64,000 nucleotides of DNA, taken from contig NZ_CM001403.1 of assembly GCF_000166195.2 (NCBI RefSeq), positions 4,854,432 through 4,918,431 of the forward strand, given 5' to 3'. The stretch is from Mucilaginibacter paludis DSM 18603. Lineage in GTDB: Bacteria; Bacteroidota; Bacteroidia; Sphingobacteriales; Sphingobacteriaceae. The notes under the pieces were generated by a model, which did not search any database, was not told the DNA's origin, and saw nothing but the letters and a program-made list of their open reading frames with translations. The position numbers were made by a program, and so were the translations under genes. Below, in pieces: positions 1 to 8,752 of the stretch (positions are counted from its first letter, which is position 1; each line of letters begins with the position of its first letter).

Positions 1-309
1 ATATTAAATTATTGAAATTTGGCACAAAAAGACATTAAGGGGGGCTGTAGTTTTACAATTAATGCAGGCAATAGTGAAGGAATGTAGATAATCAGATTAA
101 TAGGTTTAATTTTTTTTCATAGTGTGATTTTTGTTAAAAATATGAATAGGTAATATGTTTTATGTGGACTTATATGTCATTTTTGCAAAAAAGAATGATT
201 TGCGCGGATGTTTCGTTTTCACAATAATGATGTGCAATACTAATAGTATTTTATGAAGTCTTGATGTATTCAAAGTCAATACAGTTACTACTACTACTAC
301 GAAAGCTAT
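1..309. other. Intergenic, no gene seen
   Basis: AT-rich sequence upstream of the repeat element at 310-564. I find no convincing reading frame, RNA gene or terminator. A short run of four CTA triplets lies near 290-300. The 565-628 stretch after the element also holds nothing recognisable. The flanking gene on the left lies outside the window, so this may be its promoter or 3' end. Confidence 0.5.
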
Positions 310-564
310 TTAGGGTCTGCTGAAAAACTCGTAGATGCACCCTAAAATGATTTCGTCATGAAAAAGTTGATTTTAGACGTGTTTTGTTAAAAATGGCGAT
401 GTAATACCCGGTATTTTTGAATTTCCGAACAGTAAATAAATTTAACTAAAATTGAAGTGCACGGATTTTGAGGAAAAATTGCATAAACCCTTGCACTTCA
501 TTCGTTAAATATTGACACAACTGCCTTTATTTCATGATGATTTGAGTTTTTCAGCAGACCCTAA
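310..564. repeat. MITE-like element with 21-bp perfect terminal inverted repeats
   Basis: The segments 310-330 and 544-564 are perfect inverted copies of 21 bp; their core reads GGGTCTGCTGAAAAACTC at the left end. The 255-bp element encodes nothing. A TA dinucleotide flanks the GGG...CCC ends on each side (311-312 and 562-563), as expected of a TA target duplication. Inside are nested shorter inverted repeats (440-446 with 504-510; 453-461 with 492-500), so the RNA or single strand would fold as a long hairpin. The layout is that of a non-autonomous element mobilised in trans by an insertion-sequence transposase. I cannot assign the IS family from sequence alone. Confidence 0.8.
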
Positions 565-628
565 TTATTGATATGCTGTGTTAGCGCAAGTTATATCTTG
601 CCAATCAAGATTAATATTTCGCCTTGAA

Positions 629-1555
629 TTACTGTATTTTTCCTATTTGATTAGTTCGAGTATTATAAATGTCCATGCCCCTAATCACGTTGAGCCTATT
701 TGAGCCACTGATATAAGTTAAATTACCTTCTGCATCTCTACTCTCACGAAATTTTGATAATACATACCCGCTTTCGGCATCTTTAAGTTTTAGATTTTTC
801 ATTCTATCTTTCCGGATAAAGTAGGCGTTATTACCGTGGCTATTTGATCCTATAAAGTGGTAGCCTTTTTCGTCCGCCAAATCGCATAATGCAGCCAAGG
901 ATGCGCCGAAATAGAGATTGCTATGGTGTGCCTCTGTTCTTTGGAAATCCGGCCTATAAGGGGTTGTCCAGGTATTGTCAACGCCAAAAATGCTGTTATA
1001 CTCCACAATAACAATTATTGGTGATATACTTGTTATTTCTTTCCAAACCCAATAATCGTTGCCGTCAATATCGATGTGTAACAATCCAATTTCTCCTTCA
1101 AAACCATTTTCAATAATTAAGTTATTAATATTTTCTGTTGTAATAAAAACAGGTATCGCTGTGAGTTGATATTGCCAATAAATGTCATCATGTTTTACAT
1201 AATTCATATTCTCCTCCGATCCATCCATAATCAGCCCCGTCCAGTTATTATTTATTAATAAAAAACGGGTATTGGCCTCTGTATAGTTCTGTACCCCAAA
1301 TTCAATAAATGTTTTGTTTTCTATATCAAGATAATCAACTAAAAACTGAATAATACCGTCGTCTCCCCATTGAGAGAATACTTTAAACTCAGCCAATTGA
1401 ACATTATGGATAATCTGTTCCTGATTAGCTTTGTTAAGCTTAGCTAAAATATTGCCTGATAAAATTTTATGTGAATCACTTTCTCTTTTTAAAATGTTAA
1501 GTTTTTGATTTATTGCACCTAATTCACGTTCTATTCTTTTCCTTTTTATAAACAT
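629..1555 (-). CDS. Methyltransferase-like protein (FkbM / class I SAM fold)
   Basis: A 308-residue soluble protein. After a basic N-terminal helix it shows a Rossmann-type first strand and loop, FIEFGV (about 83-88), an acidic second-strand end with DGSE (111-114) and a strong IDIDGND motif (161-167). This pattern fits FkbM-like SAM-dependent methyltransferases that decorate sugars. The usual glycine-rich DxGxxxG motif is replaced by EFG, so catalytic activity is not certain. The gene stands at the edge of the glycan locus and is convergent with nothing visible. It starts at an ATG in a short AT-rich leader and is divergent from the acyltransferase at 1714. Confidence 0.55.
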   Translation of the reverse strand: MFIKRKRIERELGAINQKLNILKRESDSHKILSGNILAKLNKANQEQIIHNVQLAEFKVFSQWGDDGIIQFLVDYLDIENKTFIEFGVQNYTEANTRFLLINNNWTGLIMDGSEENMNYVKHDDIYWQYQLTAIPVFITTENINNLIIENGFEGEIGLLHIDIDGNDYWVWKEITSISPIIVIVEYNSIFGVDNTWTTPYRPDFQRTEAHHSNLYFGASLAALCDLADEKGYHFIGSNSHGNNAYFIRKDRMKNLKLKDAESGYVLSKFRESRDAEGNLTYISGSNRLNVIRGMDIYNTRTNQIGKIQ

Positions 1556-1713
1556 AGTGCTCGAAATTTATTGTAGAAGCAATTATAAAGATATCGGATT
1601 ATAAGGTTATTCCGTTTTGCAATGATAATAATAAAATTACAGTTGAAAGTTTTTTGCATAAAACATCTGTGGTTTAAACCCGTTAGGTATATCTTCGTCT
1701 CAATTTAAACGTT

Positions 1714-2796
1714 ATGCAAAATTTAGTAACCAATACTCCAGCCAAAAGGAATTACGATTTTATAGATACTATTCGTTGTATTGCCATGATATTTATTGTA
1801 TCAGAGCATAGCATTTATTTTGAGCGTACAGATTTTCACCCCACAGGTTATAAAGAACTATTTTATATTGCTACTATACAATTAAGCAAGTTTGGTACCA
1901 TCTGTTTTTTTATGCTTGCCGGCTTTTTAATAGGTGATAAATTTGTTGATTATACACCCGGCCAATACCTTAAAAGGCGAGTAAATAACACCATCTGGCC
2001 ATGGTTATTTTGGTCGTTGTTATTTGTTTTCGAACCTAACATTGATGCCCTTATCAGTTACCATACCTTGATACCGCATTACGATGGTACCAGCTACTGG
2101 CTTGTTTTATGGGATAGGCTTGAAACAACATATCTGTATACCATTTACTGGTTTATACCTAATTTTTTATTCTGTATTACTTTGCTTTTGATTTTTAAAC
2201 GGTTTTTATATAATTACTGGTTTGGTGCCGTTTTATTTTTATTTGTGATTTTTTACACAGTAAATATTTATTACGCGTGGATACCTTCCGGGCATACTAT
2301 AGCAATCTTAGGTTTCGTGTTTTTTTTGTGGCTCGGAGCTCAGTTTAATAAAAACTGGGAAAAGGTAAATAGCTGGATGAACGGCACATCGGTATGGTTA
2401 TGGTGGGCATTAAGTATTTTAACCTTATTATTTGGCGTAGCTGAAATTAAGTTGTTAAAGCAACTGAATAACAATGATCCTTATAATTCGCTAAGGATAA
2501 GCAATGTGCTATTTTCAATGGCTTGCTTTTTTTTACTGTTAAAAATACGCGACTTTAAACTTATCGGCTTTCTTAAACCCCGTGAGACTACGTTCGGCAT
2601 ATACCTTATTCATTATATTTTTGTTGTTTTTTTATTGAGTAGGATATTTAATCCCTTCCATATTGATGTAGATCATTTGCCGTTCATAGTACTGTTTCTG
2701 TACCAGATATTGCGTTTTTCGATAGTGTATTTTTTAACTCTATGGATAGTTATGCTTATTAATAAAACCAGATTTAAATGGCTTGTTGGGCGCTAA
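1714..2796 (+). CDS. Acyltransferase family 3 integral membrane protein
   Basis: A 360-residue polytopic protein of the acyltransferase-3 (OafA/YrhL-like) family. The N-terminus carries the family signature, a charged and hydrophobic stretch R-x-x-A-M-I-F-I-V-x-E-H at about residues 21-32, whose His is the expected catalytic residue. About ten hydrophobic segments follow to the C-terminus. Such enzymes O-acylate extracellular or lipid-linked sugars, which fits the glycan-locus setting. Length is normal for the family. A weak -7-like box (TATCTTCG, 1690-1697) lies 16 bp before the ATG. The acyl group and acceptor cannot be told from sequence. Confidence 0.88.
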   Translation: MQNLVTNTPAKRNYDFIDTIRCIAMIFIVSEHSIYFERTDFHPTGYKELFYIATIQLSKFGTICFFMLAGFLIGDKFVDYTPGQYLKRRVNNTIWPWLFWSLLFVFEPNIDALISYHTLIPHYDGTSYWLVLWDRLETTYLYTIYWFIPNFLFCITLLLIFKRFLYNYWFGAVLFLFVIFYTVNIYYAWIPSGHTIAILGFVFFLWLGAQFNKNWEKVNSWMNGTSVWLWWALSILTLLFGVAEIKLLKQLNNNDPYNSLRISNVLFSMACFFLLLKIRDFKLIGFLKPRETTFGIYLIHYIFVVFLLSRIFNPFHIDVDHLPFIVLFLYQILRFSIVYFLTLWIVMLINKTRFKWLVGR

Positions 2797-2852
2797 TATT
2801 AATATGATATAAATTTCTTGATCAACCAGTGCCGTATGGTTAGTCTACACAT

Positions 2853-2889
2853 CGGTTGGTCGGTAGTATTACTTATCAACCGGTTTTTT
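2853..2889 (+). terminator. Possible intrinsic terminator after the acyltransferase gene
   Basis: Short inverted repeat CGGTTG (2853-2858) with CAACCG (2877-2882), an 18-nt loop and a following run of T. The stem is only 6 bp, so this is a weak call. Confidence 0.3.
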
Positions 2890-3025
2890 AAGATGGCTAA
2901 TTTGGCGTTAAAGTTTTTACTTTTGTATTTTTAACAAAGTTTTAAAAAAATGCATTGCTCGTTAGTCAATCTTTATTAGCTTAATTTTAACCATTAAGTC
3001 TTAATTAAACAAAAAGGTTGCAAGA

Positions 3026-3949
3026 TTACAGCCAAAAAGAACCCTGTATGCTAACGAAGCTATCTTCAGGCATTCTCATACTTAAAAATATCCCTGGGTT
3101 TGTAGTGTACGCTCCGATTGTAATTTCAGCAGCAGCCATAATTTCAATCGAGGTAAATAATTTGATTAAGTCAGCTCTTTTTTTTGAGCGATTTAGCTTC
3201 GTGAAGTCGCTGTGTATATATCCTCGCTCGTTAGGGTTCACGAGAGTGTAAAAATGAATATGGGGATAGCCTTTTTGTAGAAACTCAATTACCGTATAGT
3301 CGTCGGTAAAAACAAAAACGTGTTTTAAATCAGAAAGTTCCTCCAACTTATTTATGTACGTTACATTCGGCATAAACTCGAACTCCGTATCTTTATCTCC
3401 TTTTCTTACGTGCATTGCTGCGTATTTAGCAGGTAATTTTAAATTGGACATATTTTTTTTAATTTCAGTTTCAGTAACGGCATTAAAACGATAAATCATT
3501 TTAACTATCTCACGCGATACTTCTTTTAAATTACCTTTAATACCAAGTTCAGGAAAATCAAATTGTTCCTGATAGAATTTTCCAATTGTATAAAAATGGA
3601 ATAATTGGTGGCTCAAATAAGTTTCTTTATTCAGAAATTTAAAAGTATACCACTGAGGATAATGTCTGATTTTTATCTTTTTTGCAGTTAATCTTCTGTT
3701 GAAACGTCTATAGAAAGATGAATTTACTGTATCTGCAAATGGCTCAAAAAAATCTTTCCAGCCTTTGTCGATGGTAAACTGAGATATGCCTGTAAATAAA
3801 ATAAATTGGTAGTGGTATTTTAAACAATAAATTATTGCAAACACCATAATGTTAAATTCGGAATAAAAGCCCCCTTCTGAGCCAAAATTAAAAATGTATT
3901 TTTTGTGAAAAGATTTGTTTAAACTATTGTATATTGTTAATTTATTCAT
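3026..3949 (-). CDS. Fucosyltransferase-like glycosyltransferase
   Basis: A 307-residue protein. HVRKGDK (180-186) matches the basic H-V-R-x-x-D motif that binds GDP-fucose in alpha-1,6-fucosyltransferases (NodZ/FUT8 type). Downstream are FVFTDD and GAYTTNPGIF (about 280-289), the latter resembling the C-terminal donor-binding segment of this group. There is no signal peptide, so it should act in the cytoplasm on a growing glycan. It is monocistronic here, with about 200 bp AT-rich flanks on both sides. Exact linkage and acceptor are unknown, and GT11 or a related O-fucosyltransferase family are alternatives. Confidence 0.65.
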   Translation of the reverse strand: MNKLTIYNSLNKSFHKKYIFNFGSEGGFYSEFNIMVFAIIYCLKYHYQFILFTGISQFTIDKGWKDFFEPFADTVNSSFYRRFNRRLTAKKIKIRHYPQWYTFKFLNKETYLSHQLFHFYTIGKFYQEQFDFPELGIKGNLKEVSREIVKMIYRFNAVTETEIKKNMSNLKLPAKYAAMHVRKGDKDTEFEFMPNVTYINKLEELSDLKHVFVFTDDYTVIEFLQKGYPHIHFYTLVNPNERGYIHSDFTKLNRSKKRADLIKLFTSIEIMAAAEITIGAYTTNPGIFLSMRMPEDSFVSIQGSFWL

Positions 3950-3965
3950 GAGCGTAGATTATCGG

Positions 3966-4127
3966 TGATGCGTTAATTTTTTCAAAAACAAATTAAGTTG
4001 CTGGTAATTAGATTTATATGACTTTTTTTATTTTTTGGTTTGATTTGGTATGTTGCCGAAAGCAAATAAAATCATTGAACTTTTAAAGAATATCGCTATT
4101 TTATTCAATGTAGTACTTAACGCATCA
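3966..4127. repeat. 11-bp inverted repeat bounding AT-rich DNA
   Basis: TGATGCGTTAA (3966-3976) and its reverse complement (4117-4127) enclose about 140 bp of AT-rich non-coding DNA between the fucosyltransferase-like and ABC-exporter genes. It could be a small decayed element or chance. No target duplication is visible. Confidence 0.35.
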
Positions 4128-4156
4128 GTAATAAGCGTGAATTATATATAAATGCC

Positions 4157-5980
4157 TTATTCGGTTGCAAACGATTGCATATCTATCAGTCTTTTGTAAA
4201 CACCGTTGTTGTTGATCAGATCAGCGTGTGAGCCTTGTTCTACAACTTTGCCGTCCTCTAAAACGATAATGACATCGGCATTTTGGATCGTGCTTAGCCT
4301 GTGTGCTATAATTAACGATGTGCGGTTCTGCATCAGGTTATTCAATGCTTCCTGAACTAATTTTTCTGATTCGGTATCCAGCGCCGATGTGGCTTCGTCC
4401 AGTAACATGATAGGTGGGTTGCTCAATACCGCCCGCGCTATACAGATGCGCTGCTTTTGTCCGCCGGATAATTTAGAGCCCCTGTCGCCTATGTTGGTTT
4501 GGTAACCGTTTTCGGCAGCCAGTATAAACTCGTGGGCATTGGCTATTTTGGCGGCGGCCTCTACCTCTTCCATTGTTGCGTAGGGTTTGGCAAAGGCTAT
4601 GTTATTATAAATGGTATCGTTAAATAAGATGGATTCTTGGTTTACTACACCCATTAAGGCACGTACCGAATCGGTGGTAAAGGTTTTGATGTTTTGCCCG
4701 TCGATAAATATGTTGCCGGTTTGTGGCTCAATAAAACGTGGGATCAGATCCATCATTGTTGATTTGCCACCACCTGAGGGGCCAACTAATGCCACCTTTT
4801 TGCCTTTTGGAACAATTATATTCACATTTTTAAGCACCGGTTTTTCGTTGTAAGCAAAGGATACGTTCTCAAACCTGATCTCGTTTTTAAAACCATCGAC
4901 CGGTACAGCGTTTGGCAGGTCAAATATTTGCGGCTTAGTATCTATCAGTTCAAGTACCCGTTCGCCCGCTGCTATGCCCGAATGAATGTTGCTGAATGAA
5001 TCCGAAATGGCTTTAGCCGGGCGCATTACCTGCGAAAATAAAATAATGTAAGCAATAAAATCTTCGGCTTTTAACTCTGAGTGATGTGATATTACTAACG
5101 AACCACCGTATAAAACCAAGGTAGATATCATGGTAACACCTAAAAACTCCGATACCGGCGATGCCATCTGCTGGCGCTTAGCCATTGATCTCACTATTCT
5201 TGAGTAGCGCGCGTTCTCGTTATTAAACTTGTCTTTTATAAATTCAACAGCGTTAAATGCTTTAATTATTCTAATACCGGTGAGTGCCTCATCCAGGTAG
5301 CTTATCAGGTTCGAGTATGCTTTTTGCGATTCAATAGCTTGTTGTTTTAATCTTTTCACTATCCGCGAAATGACAAATGCCGATACCGGAATAACCAGCA
5401 TCGAAAAAAGCGTTAACTTATAGGATATGCTGAAGAGCATGAACAAGAAGGCTAGAAGCTGTAATGGCTCCTTAAACACCACCTGTAGCGTACCAGTGAC
5501 CGAGAACTGTACCACCTGCACGTCCGATGTTACTTTTGATATGATGTCGCCTTTTCGCTCGTTACTAAAATAACCCATGTGCAAGTGCATTACGTTATCG
5601 AAAACAGATTTGCGCAGGTTAAGCAATGTGTGTATGCGCATGTTTTCCATTATGCGCTGTGATAGATAGCGGAAAAGGTTTCCTAACAAAACAGAAACCA
5701 CAATAACGAGGCAAACAAATTTCAGTGTCGTCTCGGGGCCATACATTAAATTGGCTTTGTTTGCATAATAATTAAACATGGCCAAAACGTCAAACCAATT
5801 ATCAGGCCTTAACAGTTTTGGATTTGCCTTTTCGACATTGAAAATTACTTTAAGCAGTGGTGCTAAAAGTACAAAGTTAAGCGTGCTGAATATAACAGAG
5901 AAAATGGTAAAGATAACATAGGGTATTGCAAATTTTTCAATTGGCCTTGCGAATGATAGTAACCGGAAGTATGTTTTCAT
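4157..5980 (-). CDS. MsbA-type ABC exporter (lipid/glycolipid flippase)
   Basis: A 607-residue half-transporter with fused membrane and ATPase domains. Six membrane segments occupy about residues 15-325. The ATPase carries Walker A GPSGGGKST (about 400), signature LSGGQKQR (about 500) and Walker B IMLLDEATSALD (about 522) followed by the H-loop AHRLST. Length and layout match MsbA/LipA-type exporters that flip lipid A-core or similar glycolipids across the inner membrane as homodimers. Its place between glycosyltransferases suggests that its cargo is the glycan or LPS precursor made here. A TAAATTTG -7-like box (5999-6006) precedes the ATG. A drug exporter role cannot be excluded. Confidence 0.88.
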   Translation of the reverse strand: MKTYFRLLSFARPIEKFAIPYVIFTIFSVIFSTLNFVLLAPLLKVIFNVEKANPKLLRPDNWFDVLAMFNYYANKANLMYGPETTLKFVCLVIVVSVLLGNLFRYLSQRIMENMRIHTLLNLRKSVFDNVMHLHMGYFSNERKGDIISKVTSDVQVVQFSVTGTLQVVFKEPLQLLAFLFMLFSISYKLTLFSMLVIPVSAFVISRIVKRLKQQAIESQKAYSNLISYLDEALTGIRIIKAFNAVEFIKDKFNNENARYSRIVRSMAKRQQMASPVSEFLGVTMISTLVLYGGSLVISHHSELKAEDFIAYIILFSQVMRPAKAISDSFSNIHSGIAAGERVLELIDTKPQIFDLPNAVPVDGFKNEIRFENVSFAYNEKPVLKNVNIIVPKGKKVALVGPSGGGKSTMMDLIPRFIEPQTGNIFIDGQNIKTFTTDSVRALMGVVNQESILFNDTIYNNIAFAKPYATMEEVEAAAKIANAHEFILAAENGYQTNIGDRGSKLSGGQKQRICIARAVLSNPPIMLLDEATSALDTESEKLVQEALNNLMQNRTSLIIAHRLSTIQNADVIIVLEDGKVVEQGSHADLINNNGVYKRLIDMQSFATE

Positions 5981-6060
5981 TTAAAAAATTAAAGCTGGCA
6001 AATTTAAGTATAAGTAATGAATATTTTTTTCTGCAAGCAAACCATTACATGATTAGGATA

Positions 6061-7152
6061 TCACAATAACGACCGGTATACCTTAATGGTATTGGTAACA
6101 CAAGCCTCAAAACTGAACAGTTTTAAGCGTTGCCGGCCATTAGTTCGTAATTGTTCGCGATAAGCGGCATCGTTTAATACCTTGCTTACGGCTGATAATA
6201 TGGAGGATGCGTCGAACGGGTCGAAATATTCGGCGGCATTGCCCGCTACTTCGGGCATGCTGGTATTGTTGCTGCATACTATTGGGCAGTTATTTGCAAA
6301 AGCCTCCAGTATAGGCAAGCCAAAACCTTCCTGTTGGGATGGGTAGGCAAAAAGCACCGCTTTTTGATAAAGTTGCTTTAGTTCGGCATCGGATGCACCA
6401 ATTTGGACACACTGGTTGAGGATGTTTAATTGCTCAAGGACTACCTGTTCTTCGGGCGTAAAAGCGCTGCCGCCCGCACAAACCAGGTACAAATCATGAT
6501 TTTGCTGCAAAAGCGGGCTTATTGCTTTAACAAAGCCCTCGAAATTTTTATAGTGCCAGCGCTGCCCAACAAAAAGGATAAACATTTCTATGTGCTGTAA
6601 GCCTGTATCGGCTTGTTGGGTGCCTAATACGTAGCCATGATGAACTACATGGATCTTACTTTCCAGCTGCGGGAATATGCGTAGGATATCTCTTCTTGTA
6701 TATTCGGAAATAGCGATGATGGCATCGGCCTTGGTGATGATGGCTTTCTTTTGGGCAATAACTTCGGTTGCGTCTGAGAAATTATCCGGGAATAATTCGT
6801 ACACCATATCATGTACGGTAACTACAAAGGGCTTTTTAATGTCTTTTAGAAAGTCGGTATCGTAGTACGTGGGATGGAAGATATCGTATTGGCCCAGGCG
6901 TACGCTCCAGCGACTAAATCTGCGGTTCCATTTGTAAGTTTTGTGGTATTTGCCGCCTAAAAGTTTTTTACCTAAACTGTTGTTTAAAATAAAGGGTTTA
7001 TCTTTAACATACTCGTTTTCGGAATATAAAGCCGCAATGCTGCTGCTTATACCGGGCTTTGTATTTAAGCCCCGGTTTAAATTGGCAATATACCGCGAAA
7101 TACCGCCATACTTTTGCATCGAAAACTTTTGATGATCAAATAATATTTTCAA
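6061..7152 (-). CDS. Glycosyltransferase family 4 (GT-B)
   Basis: A 363-residue GT-B enzyme. The N-terminus ILFDHQKFSMQKYGGISRY is the typical acceptor-side start of this GT4 subgroup, and EGFGLPILE (about 272-280) is the donor-binding E-x7-E motif. It transfers a nucleotide-activated sugar in the cytoplasm. The start codon is TTG at 7152, overlapping the stop of the upstream GT2 gene by 4 nt (TTGA), which implies translational coupling. The next in-frame ATG would remove the conserved start. It forms an operon with the GT2 gene at 7149-7883. Confidence 0.88.
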   Translation of the reverse strand: MKILFDHQKFSMQKYGGISRYIANLNRGLNTKPGISSSIAALYSENEYVKDKPFILNNSLGKKLLGGKYHKTYKWNRRFSRWSVRLGQYDIFHPTYYDTDFLKDIKKPFVVTVHDMVYELFPDNFSDATEVIAQKKAIITKADAIIAISEYTRRDILRIFPQLESKIHVVHHGYVLGTQQADTGLQHIEMFILFVGQRWHYKNFEGFVKAISPLLQQNHDLYLVCAGGSAFTPEEQVVLEQLNILNQCVQIGASDAELKQLYQKAVLFAYPSQQEGFGLPILEAFANNCPIVCSNNTSMPEVAGNAAEYFDPFDASSILSAVSKVLNDAAYREQLRTNGRQRLKLFSFEACVTNTIKVYRSLL

Positions 7153-7883
7153 TCTTCTGTTTCTTTAGGTTTTTTGTAAGTGCTTTGTTTTATTTTTTTG
7201 ATTCTGAAGCGAAGCCAGGTAATAAAACCGAAATTTTTTAAAATTAAGGCGGCTTTTTCTTTTTCAAATATGGGGTCTTTTTTTGAGGATGCACCGGTAT
7301 GGTTAAAGTTAGCTACGGTGTGATCTCTAAATTCAAACCTGAGGGATTTATCGCGCCAGCAACGCATGTTCAGTTCAAAGTCTGCCGAGATTTGGTAACG
7401 TGTATTAAATCTGTACTTTTTAAATACTCGTGCCGGATAAATCATAGCTTGGTGACAAAGCGTACTCTTAGCTAACTGATATTTTGACGCTTTACCGTAA
7501 TATTTATTCCCTCGTAAAATAACGCTACCATAGTATATGGCATTGCTATCTTCGAGATCATACGCGAGTGCCGAAAAGCCTTCCAGAACTATGTCATCGG
7601 CCCCTAAAAAGTAAACCCAATCGCCTTTAATATATTCAAGTGCTTTATTCATGGCATCGTAAATGCCCTCATCGGGTTCACTTTTCCAAAAAGCTATTTT
7701 GTTATCATTGGCTTTAATAATATCAACAGAGCCATCGGTACTGCCACCATCAAGTACCACAATCTCAATAGCCGGATAGGTTTGTTTATAGATGCTGTTT
7801 AAGCAATTTTGTAAAAATTGGGCCGCGTTATAGGTTACAATGATGATAGATACCAGTGAAGGTGCTTCTTTTTTATCCAACAT
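7149..7883 (-). CDS. Glycosyltransferase family 2 (paralogue A)
   Basis: A 244-residue single-domain GT-A enzyme. It has the family-2 opening VSIIIVTYNA, the nucleotide-binding DGGSTDG motif, a WKSEPDEGIYDAMNK stretch and the metal-binding GADD motif (about residue 95). It resembles the WcaA-like GT2 enzymes that add sugars in O-antigen or colanic-acid type pathways. By eye roughly half of its positions are identical to the GT2 encoded divergently at 8013-8729, including a shared SADFELNMRCWRDKS-type C-terminal segment, so the two arose by duplication. It is first in a two-gene operon with the GT4 gene. Confidence 0.9.
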   Translation of the reverse strand: MLDKKEAPSLVSIIIVTYNAAQFLQNCLNSIYKQTYPAIEIVVLDGGSTDGSVDIIKANDNKIAFWKSEPDEGIYDAMNKALEYIKGDWVYFLGADDIVLEGFSALAYDLEDSNAIYYGSVILRGNKYYGKASKYQLAKSTLCHQAMIYPARVFKKYRFNTRYQISADFELNMRCWRDKSLRFEFRDHTVANFNHTGASSKKDPIFEKEKAALILKNFGFITWLRFRIKKIKQSTYKKPKETED

Positions 7884-8012
7884 TTATCGGGTTTTGGTTG
7901 TCGAAAATAGTTCTTTGTAAATGTCTGCTTTAATTGTGATTTTTGCAATCTTACGATCTTTATCTCGGTTAGTGTAAATAACGGATTTTGATTGTTATAA
8001 TTGTTCTATAAA

Positions 8013-8729
8013 ATGTCACAACCTAAAGCGCCCAAAATTTCTATCATCATAGTCACCTACAACGCCGTTAAAACACTGCAAGCTGGTTTAGATAGTATTT
8101 ACGCACAAAAATATCCCAATATTGAAGTTGTTGTGATAGATGGCGGGAGTACAGACGGTACCCTTGAACTACTGAAAGATAATACCAGCAAACTTGCTTA
8201 TTGGAAAAGCGAACCCGACGAGGGTATTTATGATGCTATGAATAAGGGGTTAAACCATATTAGCGGCCAATGGGTATACTTTATGGGAGCTGATGATGAG
8301 CTAAGGGATGAATTTTCGGAAATGGCTTTAGAATTGAAGCGCCCCGGAGCACTATACTATGCTAATGTGATGTCAAACGGAAAAAAAAAATCTGGTTTTG
8401 TGAATGAATACTATCAGGCCAAGGCCGGGGTATTCCATCAGGCTATAATTTATTCGGCATCCATTTTTAAAACCTACCGTTACGATACCCGATACAGCAT
8501 ATCGGCCGACTATGAATTGAACATGCGCTGCTGGCGTGACCAAAGCATTGCTTTTATATATAGGGACTATGTCATCGCCAATTTTAACCATAACGGCGCG
8601 TCGTCTGGGGGGGAGGATGAGTTATTTGCGAGTAATAAGTCAAATTTAATTCGTCAGAATTTTGGCCTAAAGATATGGCTACGTTATATGTTTCGTTTGT
8701 TTAAAGAACGATTAAGAGGTACTAAGTAG
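8013..8729 (+). CDS. Glycosyltransferase family 2 (paralogue B)
   Basis: A 238-residue GT-A enzyme with ISIIIVTYNA, DGGSTDG, WKSEPDEGIYDAMNK and GADDE motifs, closely related to the divergent gene at 7149-7883. I start it at the ATG at 8013; an in-frame TTG at 8001 is possible but adds only four non-conserved residues. The next gene (GT9) begins 23 bp downstream, so the two are probably co-transcribed. The substrate sugar may differ from that of paralogue A, since the variable acceptor-side region (residues 105-145) is the least alike. Confidence 0.9.
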   Translation: MSQPKAPKISIIIVTYNAVKTLQAGLDSIYAQKYPNIEVVVIDGGSTDGTLELLKDNTSKLAYWKSEPDEGIYDAMNKGLNHISGQWVYFMGADDELRDEFSEMALELKRPGALYYANVMSNGKKKSGFVNEYYQAKAGVFHQAIIYSASIFKTYRYDTRYSISADYELNMRCWRDQSIAFIYRDYVIANFNHNGASSGGEDELFASNKSNLIRQNFGLKIWLRYMFRLFKERLRGTK

Positions 8730-8752
8730 ATATTATATATATAAACAAATTA

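Noticed and set aside
2797-3025. Small gene between acyltransferase and fucosyltransferase-like genes
   Set aside because: Only a plus-strand frame antisense to the fucosyltransferase is open; it has no features of a real protein.
8001-8012. TTG start four codons upstream for the GT2 gene
   Set aside because: Adds non-conserved residues; ATG at 8013 is enough for the family N-terminus.
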